Of a DNA stretch of 64,000 bases, positions 43,871-57,004 are shown one piece after another. Origin of the DNA: Tragulus kanchil (lineage: Eukaryota; Chordata; Mammalia; Artiodactyla; Tragulidae); the NCBI GenBank assembly GCA_022376925.1, contig JAIOJX010000005.1, positions 12,862,501 to 12,926,500 on the forward strand. Direction: 5' to 3'. Position numbers and translations under genes: made by a program. The notes under the pieces are model-generated. The model was not told where the DNA came from and did no database searches. It saw only the letters and a program-made list of their open reading frames with translations. Position 1 is the stretch's first letter, and every line of letters begins with the position of its first letter.

Positions 43871-45284
43871 CTATCTGATAACCAAAATGTTCTGCCCTTT
43901 TGAGAAGTTACTGGGAACTTGTCTCATCAATAAACTGATGGCTTTACCTCGCCCCACAAAAGCAACAAAATCTCCCTAGCTAATCTGCTCTTTTGCCTGC
44001 ATTACAATAAACGAAATGAAAAATCAACCCACATGTCCTAGCCAGATTTCCAGTCATCCCCAACTCCTCATAACAATCAGGAAATTTTTCTTGTGTTCTC
44101 TACTTAGATTCTTTTTCCTTTTTAAATAATTTTTTATTATTTATTTATTGGACTGGTTTTGGTCTTCGTTGCAGCATATGGGATCTAGTTCCTGACCAGA
44201 TTGAACCATAGACCACCAGGGCCTACGCTGATACGGCAGTGATCAACCGCCTCTCTTCCCTCCAGAGTCGGGACCTGACTGGGTTCTGTGCCATGCCCCG
44301 GGGCCTTGCCTTATCCCGTGGCTGTTCCTGGTGAGTTGGTCCCTCCCTGCAATGAGTCCGGTCAGGGCTCGGTGGTCCGGAGGGAAAGTCAGAGCACCAG
44401 TCCAAAGAGAACCCAGAAAACCACCAGGTGGTGCGCCTCCTCGTTTGCCCCGGAGCTCCTCCGCCCCGCCCTGGCTAAGCCACTGGTGCAGCAGCTCAAG
44501 GAGCCAGAGCCGCTGGAATCTCACTAGGACCTCCAGAAATGCTGCCAAAATCAAACCGTGGAGAAACCAAGCACCACACTCGGAGGGCTGGAGAACACAG
44601 ATCTACTACGCCAGCGGTCCCAGATGAGCTAGTGCTCTAAGGTTCTGGGCCCGAGTCAAAGTGAGTTCTCCTTTCATATGGGCAGGGGCAATTACAGAGC
44701 TATGGGTTAAGAGTGGGGGCAATTACAGAGCTAAGGATTACAGGCGGGGCAATTACAGGTGACGGGTAGGAATTTCCACACAGAAATGTACAGAAGCAGG
44801 AACAAAACATTCCACTCTTCTCCGTACATCTTATGGTTACAATTGTCTCAGCTCAGCAAGCATGTCTTACAGAAGCAGAATTCTCCTCTTCAGCACAACT
44901 CTATAAATTTACTAAAAATAACTGAATCATACACTTCAAAATGAATAAAATCTGTACTACAAAAATCAAACCTCAATAAAACTGTTTTTAAAAAGCATGT
45001 CTCAAAAAAAAAAATTTCTCTATCTGATAACCAAAATGTTCTGCCCTTTTGAGAAGTTACTGGGAACTTGTCTCATCAATAAACTGATGGCTTTACCTCG
45101 CCCCCACAAAAGCAACAAAATCTCCCTAGCTAATCTGCTCTTTTGCCTGCATTACAATAAACGAAATGAAAAATCAACCCACATGTCCTAGCCAGATTTC
45201 CAGTCATCCCCAACTCCTCATAACAATCAGGAAATTTTTCTTGTGTTCTCTACTTAGATTCTTTTTCCTTTTTAAATAATTTTT

Positions 45285-45416
45285 TATTATTTATTTATTG
45301 GACTGGTTTTGGTCTTCGTTGCAGCATATGGGATCTAGTTCCCTGACCAGGGATTGAACCCAGGCCCCCAGCACTGGGAGCCCAGAGTCTTAACCACTAG
45401 ACCACCAGGGAAGCCC
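45285..45416 (-). mobile_element. CHR-type SINE, antisense (truncated copy at 44135-44222)
   Basis: It reads 'tttggtcttcgttgcagcat', 'ctagttccctgaccagggat', 'ttaaccactagaccaccagg', 'gaagcccc'. The copy at the end of block A lacks the central part, consistent with a poor-quality contig end. Confidence 0.8.
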
Positions 45417-45854
45417 CTCTACTTAGATTCTTGAATCTGGGCCTTTTCCTCCATTCTCCTACTGCCTTCAATCAAATCTGTTTAGTAGTTTTTCATCTAA
45501 TCCTCATTACTCCAGATCTTTTCCAGTCTGTCTTCCTTATGATCCCAGAAAGCTTGGTCTCTAATGCAGAGTGCCCCGTTACCCTAAACAAAACCTTCGG
45601 GGTTCTCCCATCACTACCCTGTCTCTCTCGGCTACCATCATGACTGCTGAGCAGGCCCACCGTGAACAAAAGCTTTTAGCATGCACCTCCACATGTGTAT
45701 ATTTACATAACAGATACATCAATTCCCACCCTAGTTGATTACAGAATATGCACAAAAGTTGAAAATGAAAAGGAGGATAAAAAAAGAAACAAATAGAAGA
45801 TCCAGTTTTCTTCACCACCACTGACATTACTCTGCATACTCACGGGACTCTCTG

Positions 45855-46200
45855 GAAACCACGAGTCCAAAGGAGAAAGCCTAAGCTCCTCTGCGTGACA
45901 TACAAGCTGTGCGGCACACGTGCCCTGCCCACATCTCAACCTCACCCCTCACGGCTGTACCCACACACCACATGCTTCGGCACTAACTAACTGTTGGTAG
46001 TCCCCTCACTGAACAAGAAGTTCAGTTTGAACGTGTACGCTTGAAAGAAACATCTCTGCGTCTTTGCAGTTGTTCTTTGCTCTTCCTACAATGTCCTCAT
46101 TACCCTGTTCTGCCAGGTCAGCGTTCAAGTGCCTCTCTCTCAACGGTTGATTACTCCCACCTTTGCATGCTTATTTCTACTTTAATATTTTTGACACTGC
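45855..46200 (+). mobile_element. L2 LINE fragment (copy at 46960-47305)
   Basis: L2-like text: 'aaagcctaagctcctctgcg', 'gttctttgctcttcctacaa', 'cctctctctcaacggttgat'. The element seems to resume at 46515-46620 with 'ctccttgagggcagaggaca', a typical L2 tail, after a SINE insertion at 46218-46462. Confidence 0.55.
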
Positions 46201-46217
46201 ATTAAGATTATGTATTT

Positions 46218-46462
46218 GGGGGGTTCCCCAGTGGGTAGTCTGCCCTGCAATGCAAGGGGCACCAGTGTGATTCCTGGCCTGGGAAGATCCCAGTGCCACA
46301 GAGCAGCTGGACTGGTGTGTCCAACTACAAGCCAGCACTCTGGGCGCATGCGTCAGAGCCGGTGCTCTGCAATGAGAGAGGCCACTGCAGTTGGAGGCCC
46401 ACACAGGCCAAAGAGTAAAGATGGATGAAAATAGATAAACCAAAAAAATAAATAAAAGAGGC
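46218..46462 (+). mobile_element. CHR-type SINE, sense (copy at 47323-47567)
   Basis: It begins 'ggggggttccccagtgggta', then 'ctgcaatgcaaggggcacca', 'gactggtgtgtccaactaca', 'caatgagagaggccactgca' and ends 'aaaaaataaataaaagaggc'. Its last part also starts the next duplicated block at 47468 and 48599. Confidence 0.88.
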
Positions 46463-47467
46463 CAAAATTAAAAATGTATATATTATGTATTTGCCTTTCT
46501 ATTCTAGAAGCTTTGCCACAGCGGCTCAGCTCCTTGAGGGCAGAGGACAGTGGTCCTTCCCAGCCTGGGTCTCCACTGCCTAAATATTGCCAGATGACAG
46601 TGGAAGGATTTTGCCGTATGTGTTAAGCCAACTCTTGAACTGAATCAACACGTTCTACCCAAGTTCTCCATCTATCCGCCACGTCCAGATTCATGACCCG
46701 CTATGGCTGCCCAGCCACCAGTTCAGATAATCCATATCCAAAAATGGGACTCCTTACAGCCCACCGTGAACCAAAAGCTTTTAGCATGCACCTCCACATG
46801 TGTATATTTACATAACAGATACATCAATTCCCACCCTAGTTGATTACAGAATATGCACAAAAGTTGAAAATGAAAAGGAGGATAAAAAAAGAAACAAATA
46901 GAAGATCCAGTTTTCTTCACCACCACTGACATTACTCTGCATACTCACGGGACTCTCTGGAAACCACGAGTCCAAAGGAGAAAGCCTAAGCTCCTCTGCG
47001 TGACATACAAGCTGTGCGGCACACGTGCCCTGCCCACATCTCAACCTCACCCCTCACGGCTGTACCCACACACCACATGCTTCGGCACTAACTAACTGTT
47101 GGTAGTCCCCTCACTGAACAAGAAGTTCAGTTTGAACGTGTACGCTTGAAAGAAACATCTCTGCGTCTTTGCAGTTGTTCTTTGCTCTTCCTACAATGTC
47201 CTCATTACCCTGTTCTGCCAGGTCAGCGTTCAAGTGCCTCTCTCTCAACGGTTGATTACTCCCACCTTTGCATGCTTATTTCTACTTTAATATTTTTGAC
47301 ACTGCATTAAGATTATGTATTTGGGGGGTTCCCCAGTGGGTAGTCTGCCCTGCAATGCAAGGGGCACCAGTGTGATTCCTGGCCTGGGAAGATCCCAGTG
47401 CCACAGAGCAGCTGGACTGGTGTGTCCAACTACAAGCCAGCACTCTGGAGCGCATGCGTCCAGAGCC

Positions 47468-49710
47468 GGTGCTCTGCAATGAGAGAGGCCACTGCAGTTG
47501 GAGGCCCACACAGGCCAAAGAGTAAAGATGGATGAAAATAGATAAACCAAAAAAATAAATAAAAGAGGCCAAAATTAAAAATGTATATATTATGTATTTG
47601 CCTTTCTATTCTAGAAGCTTTGCCACAGCGGCTCAGCTCCTTGAGGGCAGAGGACAGTGGTCCTTCCCAGCCTGGGTCTCCACTGCCTAAATATTGCCAG
47701 ATGACAGTGGAAGGATTTTGCCGTATGTGTTAAGCCAACTCTTGAACTGAATCAACACGTTCTACCCAAGTTCTCCATCTATCCGCCACGTCCAGATTCA
47801 TGACCCGCTATGGCTGCCCAGCCACCAGTTCAGATAATCCATATCCAAGTTACCCAAATAAGTGGGACTCCTTACAGCCTCAGACTTCCCCAATTCAGAC
47901 AACATCATCTATGTCTTCTTTTTTAACCCAAACTTAGCTGTAGTCATCACTGGTAACTGCTCCACCTCAAAGACGTCAAGCTGAAATTTTCTTGGGCCAC
48001 AAGACCACCTCGACCGCCCAAGTGTTTTCCATCTGGAAGGTGAACACCAGCTCCAGTACCTTGTATCTTGCTTACTTCACTGGTCTCGTCAGGCCTCTCC
48101 TTTCTGGCCTGAGTTCCACGGCCAATCATTTTAATGTGACTTGATTAGCACCAAGACTACCACACTCTGCTGAGCCATCATATATGCTTTTAAACTCCTT
48201 AACATCGTCAGTTTCACCATCTTCCTGACCCTCACCCTGATTCTGTCTCAAGTGACCTTTTCATTTCTCTCCTAATTTCTCATAGACTTCGGATTTGCAA
48301 TTTGGATTCTCCCTTTACAACGAGCTCTGTCAGGTCACCACTCATCTGTTCACTGTCAGATCCGTCGGGATTTCCCCATTCTGCTCAACTTTTTTGCATT
48401 ATTTATAGCAGTGACAACCACTTCTCCTTTAAACTTTCTACTCACTGGACTTTCCTGTCACTGAATTGTCTTGGTCTTCCTCCAGTTCTGATAGAAGTCT
48501 GGTTCTGTCTCCTTCACTGGCTCCGCTTCCCAGAGCAAAGCCTTAAACGTGACCACGCTGTGTCAGGCTGGTCGTAGCCCCCCAAGCCTTAAACGACTGA
48601 TGCTCTGCAATGAGAGAGGCCACTGCAATGGGAGGCCCACACAGGCCAAAGAGTAAAGATGGATGAAAATAGATAAACCAAAAAAATAAATAAAAGAGGC
48701 CAAAATTAAAAATGTATATATTATGTATTTGCCTTTCTATTCTAGAAGCTTTGCCACAGCGGCTCAGCTCCTTGAGGGCAGAGGACAGTGGTCCTTCCCA
48801 GCCTGGGTCTCCACTGCCTAAATATTGCCAGATGACAGTGGAAGGATTTTGCCGTATGTGTTAAGCCAACTCTTGAACTGAATCAACACGTTCTACCCAA
48901 GTTCTCCATCTATCCGCCACGTCCAGATTCATGACCCGCTATGGCTGCCCAGCCACCAGTTCAGATAATCCATATCCAAGTTACCCAAATAAGTGGGACT
49001 CCTTACAGCCTCAGACTTCCCCAATTCAGACAACATCATCTATGTCTTCTTTTTTAACCCAAACTTAGCTGTAGTCATCACTGGTAACTGCTCCACCTCA
49101 AAGACGTCAAGCTGAAATTTTCTTGGGCCACAAGACCACCTCGACCGCCCAAGTGTTTTCCATCTGGAAGGTGAACACCAGCTCCAGTACCTTGTATCTT
49201 GCTTACTTCACTGGTCTCGTCAGGCCTCTCCTTTCTGGCCTGAGTTCCACGGCCAATCATTTTAATGTGACTTGATTAGCACCAAGACTACCACACTCTG
49301 CTGAGCCATCATATATGCTTTTAAACTCCTTAACATCGTCAGTTTCACCATCTTCCCTGACCCTCACCCTGATTCTGTCTCAAGTGACCTTTTCATTTCT
49401 CTCCTAATTTCTCATAGACTTCGGATTTGCAATTTGGATTCTCCCTTTACAACGAGCTCTGTCAGGTCACCACTCATCTGTTCACTGTCAGATCCGTCGG
49501 GATTTCCCCATTCTGCTCAACTTTTTTGCATTATTTATAGCAGTGACAACCACTTCTCCTTTAAACTTTCTACTCACTGGACTTTCCTGTCACTGAATTG
49601 TCTTGGTCTTCCTCCAGTTCTGATAGAAGTCTGGTTCTGTCTCCTTCACTGGCTCCGCTTCCCAGAGCAAAGCCTTAAACGTGACCACGCTGTGTCAGGC
49701 TGGTCGTAGC
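47468..49710. repeat. Tandem duplication 15 (offset 1131 bp)
   Basis: Copy A is about 47468-48578 and copy B about 48599-49710. Its first 280 bp also belong to duplication 14, giving three copies of the L2 tail region. Copies differ by single-base indels, for example 'ttcctgacc' versus 'ttccctgacc'. Confidence 0.92.
47880..48580. other. Old pyrimidine-rich repeat-like sequence (copy 49011-49710)
   Basis: Text resembling decayed LINE sequence, for example 'tcatttctctcctaatttct'. A 91-codon open frame at 48302-48577 has no recognisable motif. No gene assigned. Confidence 0.4.
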
Positions 49711-49865
49711 TGCCTTTCCCCCACACACTCAGATGACCCCCTCCCTGCGGCAGTGATAACCCCCGAAACCCTGGCATGTTTTCACACTGTCAAGTCACGT
49801 TTTGGACATGGTTGGCTAATGGTACAATAAAGAGGAGATTACAGTGGATGTCTTCTTAAATGACA

Positions 49866-50085
49866 CAACTTCCCCAGTGGCTCAGATGGTAAAGAATCTG
49901 CCTGCCATGCAGAAGACCTGGGCTTGATCCCCTAGGCCAGTCAGAACGCCTGGAGAAGGGAATGGCAACCCACTCCATTATTCTGGACTGAGGAATTCCA
50001 TGGACAGAGGAGCTGTCTGGTGGGCTACAGTCCACGGGGCCACAAAGAACCAGACGGACACGACTAAGCAACTAACACTTTCATT
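49866..50085 (+). mobile_element. Bov-tA/Bov-A type SINE, sense (copy at 50946-51165)
   Basis: It reads 'acttccccagtggctcagat', 'ggtaaagaatctgcctgcca', 'ggagaagggaatggcaaccc', 'ggtgggctacagtccacggg', 'acacgactaagcaactaaca'. This is a canonical bovid element and strong support for the taxonomic call. Confidence 0.95.
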
Positions 50086-50182
50086 TTCTATATAACACAA
50101 CTGGATCCCATGTTGATCATTTGACTCTATAAAAAGCAGTTAATATAGGAAATCATTAAATACACACACGCACATATACAAG

Positions 50183-50420
50183 GGCTTCCCTGGTCGTCCA
50201 GGGGTTAAGAATCGGCCGGCCAGTGGAGGGGACACTGGTTTCGTCTCTGGTCTGGGAAGATCCCACGTGCTGCAGGGCAACCACTGAGCCCACACGCCTG
50301 AGAGCCCGTGCTCCACAATGGCAGAAGCGCGGCACCAAGTGGCTCTCACACTGCAACTACAGAGCCGCCCCGCCACTGGAGAAAGCCGCAAGGCAGTAAT
50401 GACGACCCAGAGCAGCCAAA
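50183..50420 (+). mobile_element. CHR-type SINE, sense (copy at 51263-51501)
   Basis: It begins 'gggcttccctggtcgtccag', then 'ctctggtctgggaagatccc', 'gcccgtgctccacaatggca' and ends in 'cccagagcagccaaaacgca'. A one-base difference between copies (aagcgcgg against aagcgacgg) changes overlapping frames. Confidence 0.85.
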
Positions 50421-51899
50421 ACGCATTCATATGTTTAACAAACACATATACAAGCAGTTTAAATTAAAATATAACCATACTTTTTTTCCTGAATTCTTTG
50501 AGTGTAGCTCCACTGAAAAATCCTTGTATAAGTCACCTGTACTGCACTGGATGAAATTTCTAGCCTATTTTTAAAAGTAGAGCAGGAGTATAAGATGTGA
50601 GAACAATCTGTCTAGAATCTTACAAAATTTTTATTATTTTCCTGTCTTTCTAATTCCTAATTATACATTTTGTAGCGATTTTTAAAAGCTATTTACCTAT
50701 ATTAAGTCTTCCAAAGCAGTCAATTTTCTTACAAGCAGCTCTCCTTAAAAATGAGGTTTTCTCAAAAAACCTTGGTCTGGCCCCACCCCCCTTTCCCCAC
50801 ACCCCCCCTCAGATGACCCCCTCCCTGCGGCAGTGATAACCCCCGAAACCCTGGCATGTTTTCACACTGTCAAGTCACGTTTTGGACATGGTTGGCTAAT
50901 GGTACAATAAAGAGGAGATTACAGTGGATGTCTTCTTAAATGACACAACTTCCCCAGTGGCTCAGATGGTAAAGAATCTGCCTGCCATGCAGAAGACCTG
51001 GGCTTGATCCCCTAGGCCAGTCAGAACGCCTGGAGAAGGGAATGGCAACCCACTCCATTATTCTGGACTGAGGAATTCCATGGACAGAGGAGCTGTCTGG
51101 TGGGCTACAGTCCACGGGGCCACAAAGAACCAGACGGACACGACTAAGCAACTAACACTTTCATTTTCTATATAACACAACTGGATCCCATGTTGATCAT
51201 TTGACTCTATAAAAAGCAGTTAATATAGGAAATCATTAAATACACACACGCACATATACAAGGGCTTCCCTGGTCGTCCAGGGGTTAAGAATCGGCCGGC
51301 CAGTGGAGGGGACACTGGTTTCGTCTCTGGTCTGGGAAGATCCCACGTGCTGCAGGGCAACCACTGAGCCCACACGCCTGAGAGCCCGTGCTCCACAATG
51401 GCAGAAGCGACGGCACCAAGTGGCTCTCACACTGCAACTACAGAGCCGCCCCGCCACTGGAGAAAGCCGCAAGGCAGTAATGACGACCCAGAGCAGCCAA
51501 AACGCATTCATATGTTTAACAAACACATATACAAGCAGTTTAAATTAAAATATAACCATACTTTTTTTCCTGAATTCTTTGAGTGTAGCTCCACTGAAAA
51601 ATCCTTGTATAAGTCACCTGTACTGCACTGGATGAAATTTCTAGCCTATTTTTAAAAGTAGAGCAGGAGTATAAGATGTGAGAACAATCTGTCTAGAATC
51701 TTACAAAATTTTTATTATTTTCCTGTCTTTCTAATTCCTAATTATACATTTTGTAGCGATTTTTAAAAGCTATTTACCTATATTAAGTCTTCCAAAGCAG
51801 TCAATTTTCTTACAAGCAGCTCTCCTTAAAAATGAGGTTTCATCTTCATCTTTTTATCTGATATTTAATTAAACAGCATATTAAATGTTGACCTTTAAT

Positions 51900-52745
51900 T
51901 AAACTGCATATTAAATGGTGGAGAGAGTGTGGAGAAAAGATTCCCACTGTTGGTGGGAATGTGAATTGGTACAATCACTATGGAAAACAGTATGGAGGTT
52001 CCTTAAAAAAAATAAATAATTAAATAAAACTGCCATATGATCCAGCAACCCCATTCCTGGGCATGTATCTGGAGAAAACCAAACTCAGAAAAGACCAGAT
52101 GCACTCCAATGTTTACTGCAGCACTGTTTACAATAGCCAAGACATAGAGGCCACCTAAGCATCCGTCGACAAAGGAACAGATGAAGAGGGTGTGGTACCT
52201 TTATACAATGGGATATTACTCAGCCGTAAGAAAGAATGAAATAATGCCATTTGTAGAAACATGGATGGACTCAGAGATTATCAACTAGTAAAGTAAGTCA
52301 GACAGAGAAAGACAAGTATCATAGGATATCACCTGTATGTGGAATCTAATTTTTAAAATTAAAATGAACTTGGGGTTACAAGGAGTCAGACAGGACTTAG
52401 TGACTGACCAAAAACAAAAATTAATGAACTTACTTACAAAACAGAAACAGGCTTATAGATATCAAAAAATACTTGTGGTTACCAAAAGGGAAAGATCAGG
52501 GAAAGGCGCAATAAATCAGAAGCTTGGAATGAATATACATATACTACTATATATAAGATAACCAACAAGGATCTTTTTTAAACAGAAGGAACTCTACTCA
52601 GTAGTCTGTGATAACCTCGATAAGAAAAGAATCTAAAAAAGAATGAATATATGTGCATATATAAAACTGAATCATCTTGCTGTACACGAAAAACTAACAC
52701 AACACTGCAACTCAACTATACTCCAATACAATTAATTTTAAAAAC
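51900..52745 (+). mobile_element. L1 3' end, sense, about 0.85 kb (partial copy at 53449-53940)
   Basis: The most complete L1 3' end in the window: 'ggtggagagagtgtggagaa', 'tatggaaaacagtatggagg', 'gatccagcaaccccattcct', 'caatgggatattactcagcc', 'aacatggatggactcagaga', 'tatgtggaatctaattttta', ending 'tactccaatacaattaattt'. A 74-codon frame within it is L1 3' UTR and not a gene. Confidence 0.93.
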
Positions 52746-54654
52746 CCGCACACTATAATAACAAGTGTGAGTGAATCCGGGAACAAAACTCACTCTGGGC
52801 AGAAACAGGAGCATTTGGCTGTACTGCCGAGTAGCGTATCAGCCACAAGCATTCAGCAAGCTGTGTAGCAGTCAGTGTGTTTTATAGAGAAAATGGAGAG
52901 GGACGCTTAATTTGGTGAGGCACTTAAGTGAAGGTAAAAGAACAAGCTTGCATACTGAAGCCGTGTTAAATCAGAAATGTTTCGGAGGCAAGAAGAGCCA
53001 CCAAGCCTCAATGTCCTTACCTCTATTCCTTTCGGCGGTACAGTATTTCTAAACTGGTTCTCAAGAGTCATTAACATCCATGCATGAAAGCACAACCTAT
53101 TTTCAACTGGAAAAATGATGAATAATCCCTAAATAACACACACATGTCTGTGTGTGGCCAATGTTGTATATCTTTAAGGACTGTGAAAAACTTATTTTAC
53201 TCTATATGTAGTTATAATAATGGGGTTCCTTTCCCACTGAGGATAAAACCATTAAGACTTTTAAGATCCTACCCTTATTATATTGTATAATATTCAAGTG
53301 ACTATCACTACAGAGTTTAAAGAAATGCAATGTTTGGGAGAACAGAGAAAATTTTCCTGTCGCCAATACTTTAAAAACAAAAATTTTAATGATACTGCAG
53401 AGATTTGCTGTATATTCCTCAAGAAATGAACTTAATTCATTAACCTCAATGGATGGACTCAGAGATTATCAACTAGTAAAGTAAGTCAGACAGAGAAAGA
53501 CAAGTATCATAGGATATCACCTGTATGTGGAATCTAATTTTTAAAATTAAAATGAACTTGGGGTTACAAGGAGTCAGACAGGACTTAGTGACTGACCAAA
53601 AACAAAAATTAATGAACTTACTTACAAAACAGAAACAGGCTTATAGATATCAAAAAATACTTGTGGTTACCAAAAGGGAAAGATCAGGGAAAGGCGCAAT
53701 AAATCAGAAGCTTGGAATGAATATACATATACTACTATATATAAGATAACCAACAAGGATCTTTTTTAAACAGAAGGAACTCTACTCAGTAGTCTGTGAT
53801 AACCTCGATAAGAAAAGAATCTAAAAAAGAATGAATATATGTGCATATATAAAACTGAATCATCTTGCTGTACACGAAAAACTAACACAACACTGCAACT
53901 CAACTATACTCCAATACAATTAATTTTAAAAACCCGCACACTATAATAACAAGTGTGAGTGAATCCGGGAACAAAACTCACTCTGGGCAGAAACAGGAGC
54001 ATTTGGCTGTACTGCCGAGTAGCGTATCAGCCACAAGCATTCAGCAAGCTGTGTAGCAGTCAGTGTGTTTTATAGAGAAAATGGAGAGGGACGCTTAATT
54101 TGGTGAGGCACTTAAGTGAAGGTAAAAGAACAAGCTTGCATACTGAAGCCGTGTTAAATCAGAAATGTTTCGGAGGCAAGAAGAGCCACCAAGCCTCAAT
54201 GTCCTTACCTCTATTCCTTTCGGCGGTACAGTATTTCTAAACTGGTTCTCAAGAGTCATTAACATCCATGCATGAAAGCACAACCTATTTTCAACGGGAA
54301 AAAATGATGAATAATCCCTAAATAACACACACATGTCTGTGTGTGGCCAATGTTGTATATCTTTAAGGACTGTGAAAAACTTATTTTACTCTATATGTAG
54401 TTATAATAATGGGGTTCCTTTCCCACTGAGGATAAAACCATTAAGACTTTTAAGATCCTACCCTTATTATATTGTATAATATTCAAGTGACTATCACTAC
54501 AGAGTTTAAAGAAATGCAATGTTTGGGAGAACAGAGAAAATTTTCCTGTCGCCAATACTTTAAAAAACAAATAATGAACTGTTTCAATGATACTGCAGAG
54601 ATTTGCTGTATATTCCTCAAGTGCAAGATGAACTTAATTCATTAACCTCAATGG
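52261..54654. repeat. Tandem duplication 17 (offset 1188 bp)
   Basis: Copy A is about 52261-53448 and copy B about 53449-54654. The join is inside the L1 3' end. Near the right end copy A lacks several bases present in copy B (53380-53430 versus 54565-54640). Confidence 0.92.
52746..53448. other. Unassigned AT-rich sequence (copy 53941-54654)
   Basis: No repeat or gene recognised. Short minus-strand open frames are not supported by any motif. Confidence 0.45.
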
Positions 54655-55039
54655 GGTTCAGAAGAAGAACCCAGAACTCACTGGATCACACTAATCTTTG
54701 TTGCTAACTTTGAGGTTAGTAATTTTGCTTTTTTGTCCGCAAAAGTTAGATCTTCTCTAACTTAGTGAAACAATTCTAAATTAAGTACAAGTTGGATACA
54801 ACAATTGGGGGAAATAATAGTTTTTGTTTTCCTGCAATGTAGGAAGGAAGAACAAACGCAAAAGCAAAGTTTAAAAAATAACAAACTGCTATAATATCTT
54901 TGAATGAATTTTCTTCTCCACTAATGTCTTGGAAGAACAGTTTTTTATTATTATTATATGCTACACATGCTTTTGAAATACCAGTAAAACACTCAGGAGG
55001 AAAAAATATTTAATGAATATTAGTTCTTTAAAAAACTAG

Positions 55040-55360
55040 AGGGCTTCCCCTGGTGGTCCAGTGGGTAAGGAAACCACCTTGCAGTGCAAGGGGCGCTGGT
55101 TCCATCCCTGGCCTGGGAAGATCCCACGTGCCGCGAAGCGGCTGGACCGATGTGTCCAATTACCAAGCCAGCGCTCTGGAGCGCATGTGCCCAGAGCCGG
55201 TGCTCTGCAACGACAGACGCCACCACGATGGGAGGCCCACAGGAGCCAAAGAACAAAGACGGATGAAAATAGAGAAAGACCAATAGAAGTGGCCCGCCCG
55301 CTCCCCTCCCTCCCCAATCCGACCCCCGCCCAAAATAAATAAATAAATCTTTAAAAAAAA
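55040..55360 (+). mobile_element. CHR-type SINE, sense (copy at 56149-56469)
   Basis: It begins 'gggcttcccctggtggtcca', continues 'ctggcctgggaagatcccac', 'gagcgcatgtgcccagagcc', 'gaacaaagacggatgaaaat' and ends 'caaaataaataaataaatct'. The overlapping open frames on both strands derive from this SINE. Confidence 0.9.
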
Positions 55361-55380
55361 CAAAACAAAACTAGATATGG

Positions 55381-55660
55381 GGGCTTCCCTGGTGGTCCAG
55401 TGGGTGGGGAGTTGGCTTTGCAGTCAAGGGGCATCGGTTCAATCCCGGGCCCCAGAGGATCCCATGTGCCAGGGAGCAGCTGGACTGGTGTATCCAATTA
55501 TGAATGAGCACTCCACAGCGCATGCGCCCAGAGCCGGTGCTCTGCCATGAGAGAGGTCACTGAGATGGGAGGCCCACACAGGCCAAAGAATAAAGATGGA
55601 TGAAAATACATAAATAAAAAATCAATAAAAGAGGCCACAATTAAAAAAAAAAAACACTAG
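55381..55660 (+). mobile_element. CHR-type SINE, sense, older (copies at 56490-56768 and from 57732)
   Basis: It begins 'gggcttccctggtggtccag' only 20 bp after the previous SINE and ends 'gaggccacaattaaaaaaaa'. Similar short words (actaga, actagata, actagatac) flank both elements, indicating reuse of one target region. Its 3' half begins the next block duplication and so is present three times. Confidence 0.88.
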
Positions 55661-56987
55661 ATACGATACAATAATCAGTTTGGGTTTGTTCAAATTTGAG
55701 AGCTTTAACTGGCCTGTGGGTGGGCTGTATGTGCTATTAAATGTTTTGCATAATTAGGGATATGTGTATAAACAAGATATTTCAAAGGGGAGATCTTCTC
55801 TAACATTATAAAGTTGCTAACTTTGAGGTTAGTAATTTTGCTTTTGTCCAAAAGTTAGATCTTCTCTAACTTAGTGAAACAATTCTAAATTAAGTACAAG
55901 TTGGATACAACAATTGGGGGAAATAATAGTTTTTGTTTTCCTGCAATGTAGGAAGGAAGAACAAACGCAAAAGCAAAGTTTAAAAAATAACAAACTGCTA
56001 TAATATCTTTGAATGAATTTTCTTCTCCACTAATGTCTTGGAAGAACAGTTTTTTATTATTATTATATGCTACACATGCTTTTGAAATACCAGTAAAACA
56101 CTCAGGAGGAAAAAATATTTAATGAATATTAGTTCTTTAAAAAACTAGAGGGCTTCCCCTGGTGGTCCAGTGGGTAAGGAAACCACCTTGCAGTGCAAGG
56201 GGCGCTGGTTCCATCCCTGGCCTGGGAAGATCCCACGTGCCGCGAAGCGGCTGGACCGATGTGTCCAATTACCAAGCCAGCGCTCTGGAGCGCATGTGCC
56301 CAGAGCCGGTGCTCTGCAACGACAGACGCCACCACGATGGGAGGCCCACAGGAGCCAAAGAACAAAGACGGATGAAAATAGAGAAAGACCAATAGAAGTG
56401 GCCCGCCCGCTCCCCTCCCTCCCCAATCCGACCCCCGCCCAAAATAAATAAATAAATCTTTAAAAAAAACAAAACAAAACTAGATATGGGGGCTTCCCTG
56501 GTGGTCCAGTGGGTGGGGAGTTGGCTTTGCAGTCAAGGGGCATCGGTTCAATCCCGGGCCCCAGAGGATCCCATGTGCCAGGGAGCAGCTGGACTGGTGT
56601 ATCCAATTATGAATGAGCACTCCACAGCGCATGCGCCCAGAGCCGGTGCTCTGCCATGAGAGAGGTCACTGAGATGGGAGGCCCACACAGGCCAAAGAAT
56701 AAAGATGGATGAAAATACATAAATAAAAAATCAATAAAAGAGGCCACAATTAAAAAAAAAAAACACTAGATACGATACAATAATCAGTTTGGGTTTGTTC
56801 AAATTTGAGAGCTTTAACTGGCCTGTGGGTGGGCTGTATGTGCTATTAAATGTTTTGCATAATTAGGGATATGTGTATAAACAAGATATTTCAGCATAAA
56901 TTGAATTATTCTATCAGGTAATACATAACAGTGTCTTTCCTTTTGTAAGCTGCTGGCCTCCTCTTTTTCTGTGAATACTGTCTCTCT

Positions 56988-57004
56988 CTCACACACACAC
57001 ACAC
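56988..57004. repeat. CT/CA microsatellite (copy at 58134-58154)
   Basis: A tctctctc run is followed by (ca)n. Repeat number differs slightly between the two block copies. Confidence 0.8.

Larger units (their letters stand above)
43089..45361. repeat. Tandem duplication 13 (offset about 1147 bp)
   Basis: Copy A is about 43089-44219 and copy B about 44235-45361. It includes the leader, primer binding site and 5' LTR plus the L1 tail. These copies show more substitutions than most pairs (for example 43651-43680 versus 44797-44829). This may reflect read error at a contig end or two haplotypes. Confidence 0.88.
45654..47879. repeat. Tandem duplication 14 (offset 1105 bp)
   Basis: Copy A is about 45654-46760 and copy B about 46759-47879. 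Copy A has about 17 bases missing at its right end (after 46737) compared with 47851-47866. Confidence 0.92.
49728..51840. repeat. Tandem duplication 16 (offset 1080 bp)
   Basis: Copy A is about 49728-50759 and copy B about 50808-51840. The intervening 48 bases (50760-50807) are C-rich junction sequence absent at the end of copy B. Confidence 0.92.
54700..56894. repeat. Tandem duplication 18 (offset 1109-1113 bp)
   Basis: Copy A is about 54700-55785 and copy B about 55813-56894. It contains the two tandem CHR SINEs, which thus appear four times. Confidence 0.92.

Noticed and set aside
44540..44892. An extra solo LTR right of the provirus
   Set aside because: It repeats the 5' LTR together with its leader and L1 flank; it belongs to duplication 13, though with more mismatches than usual.
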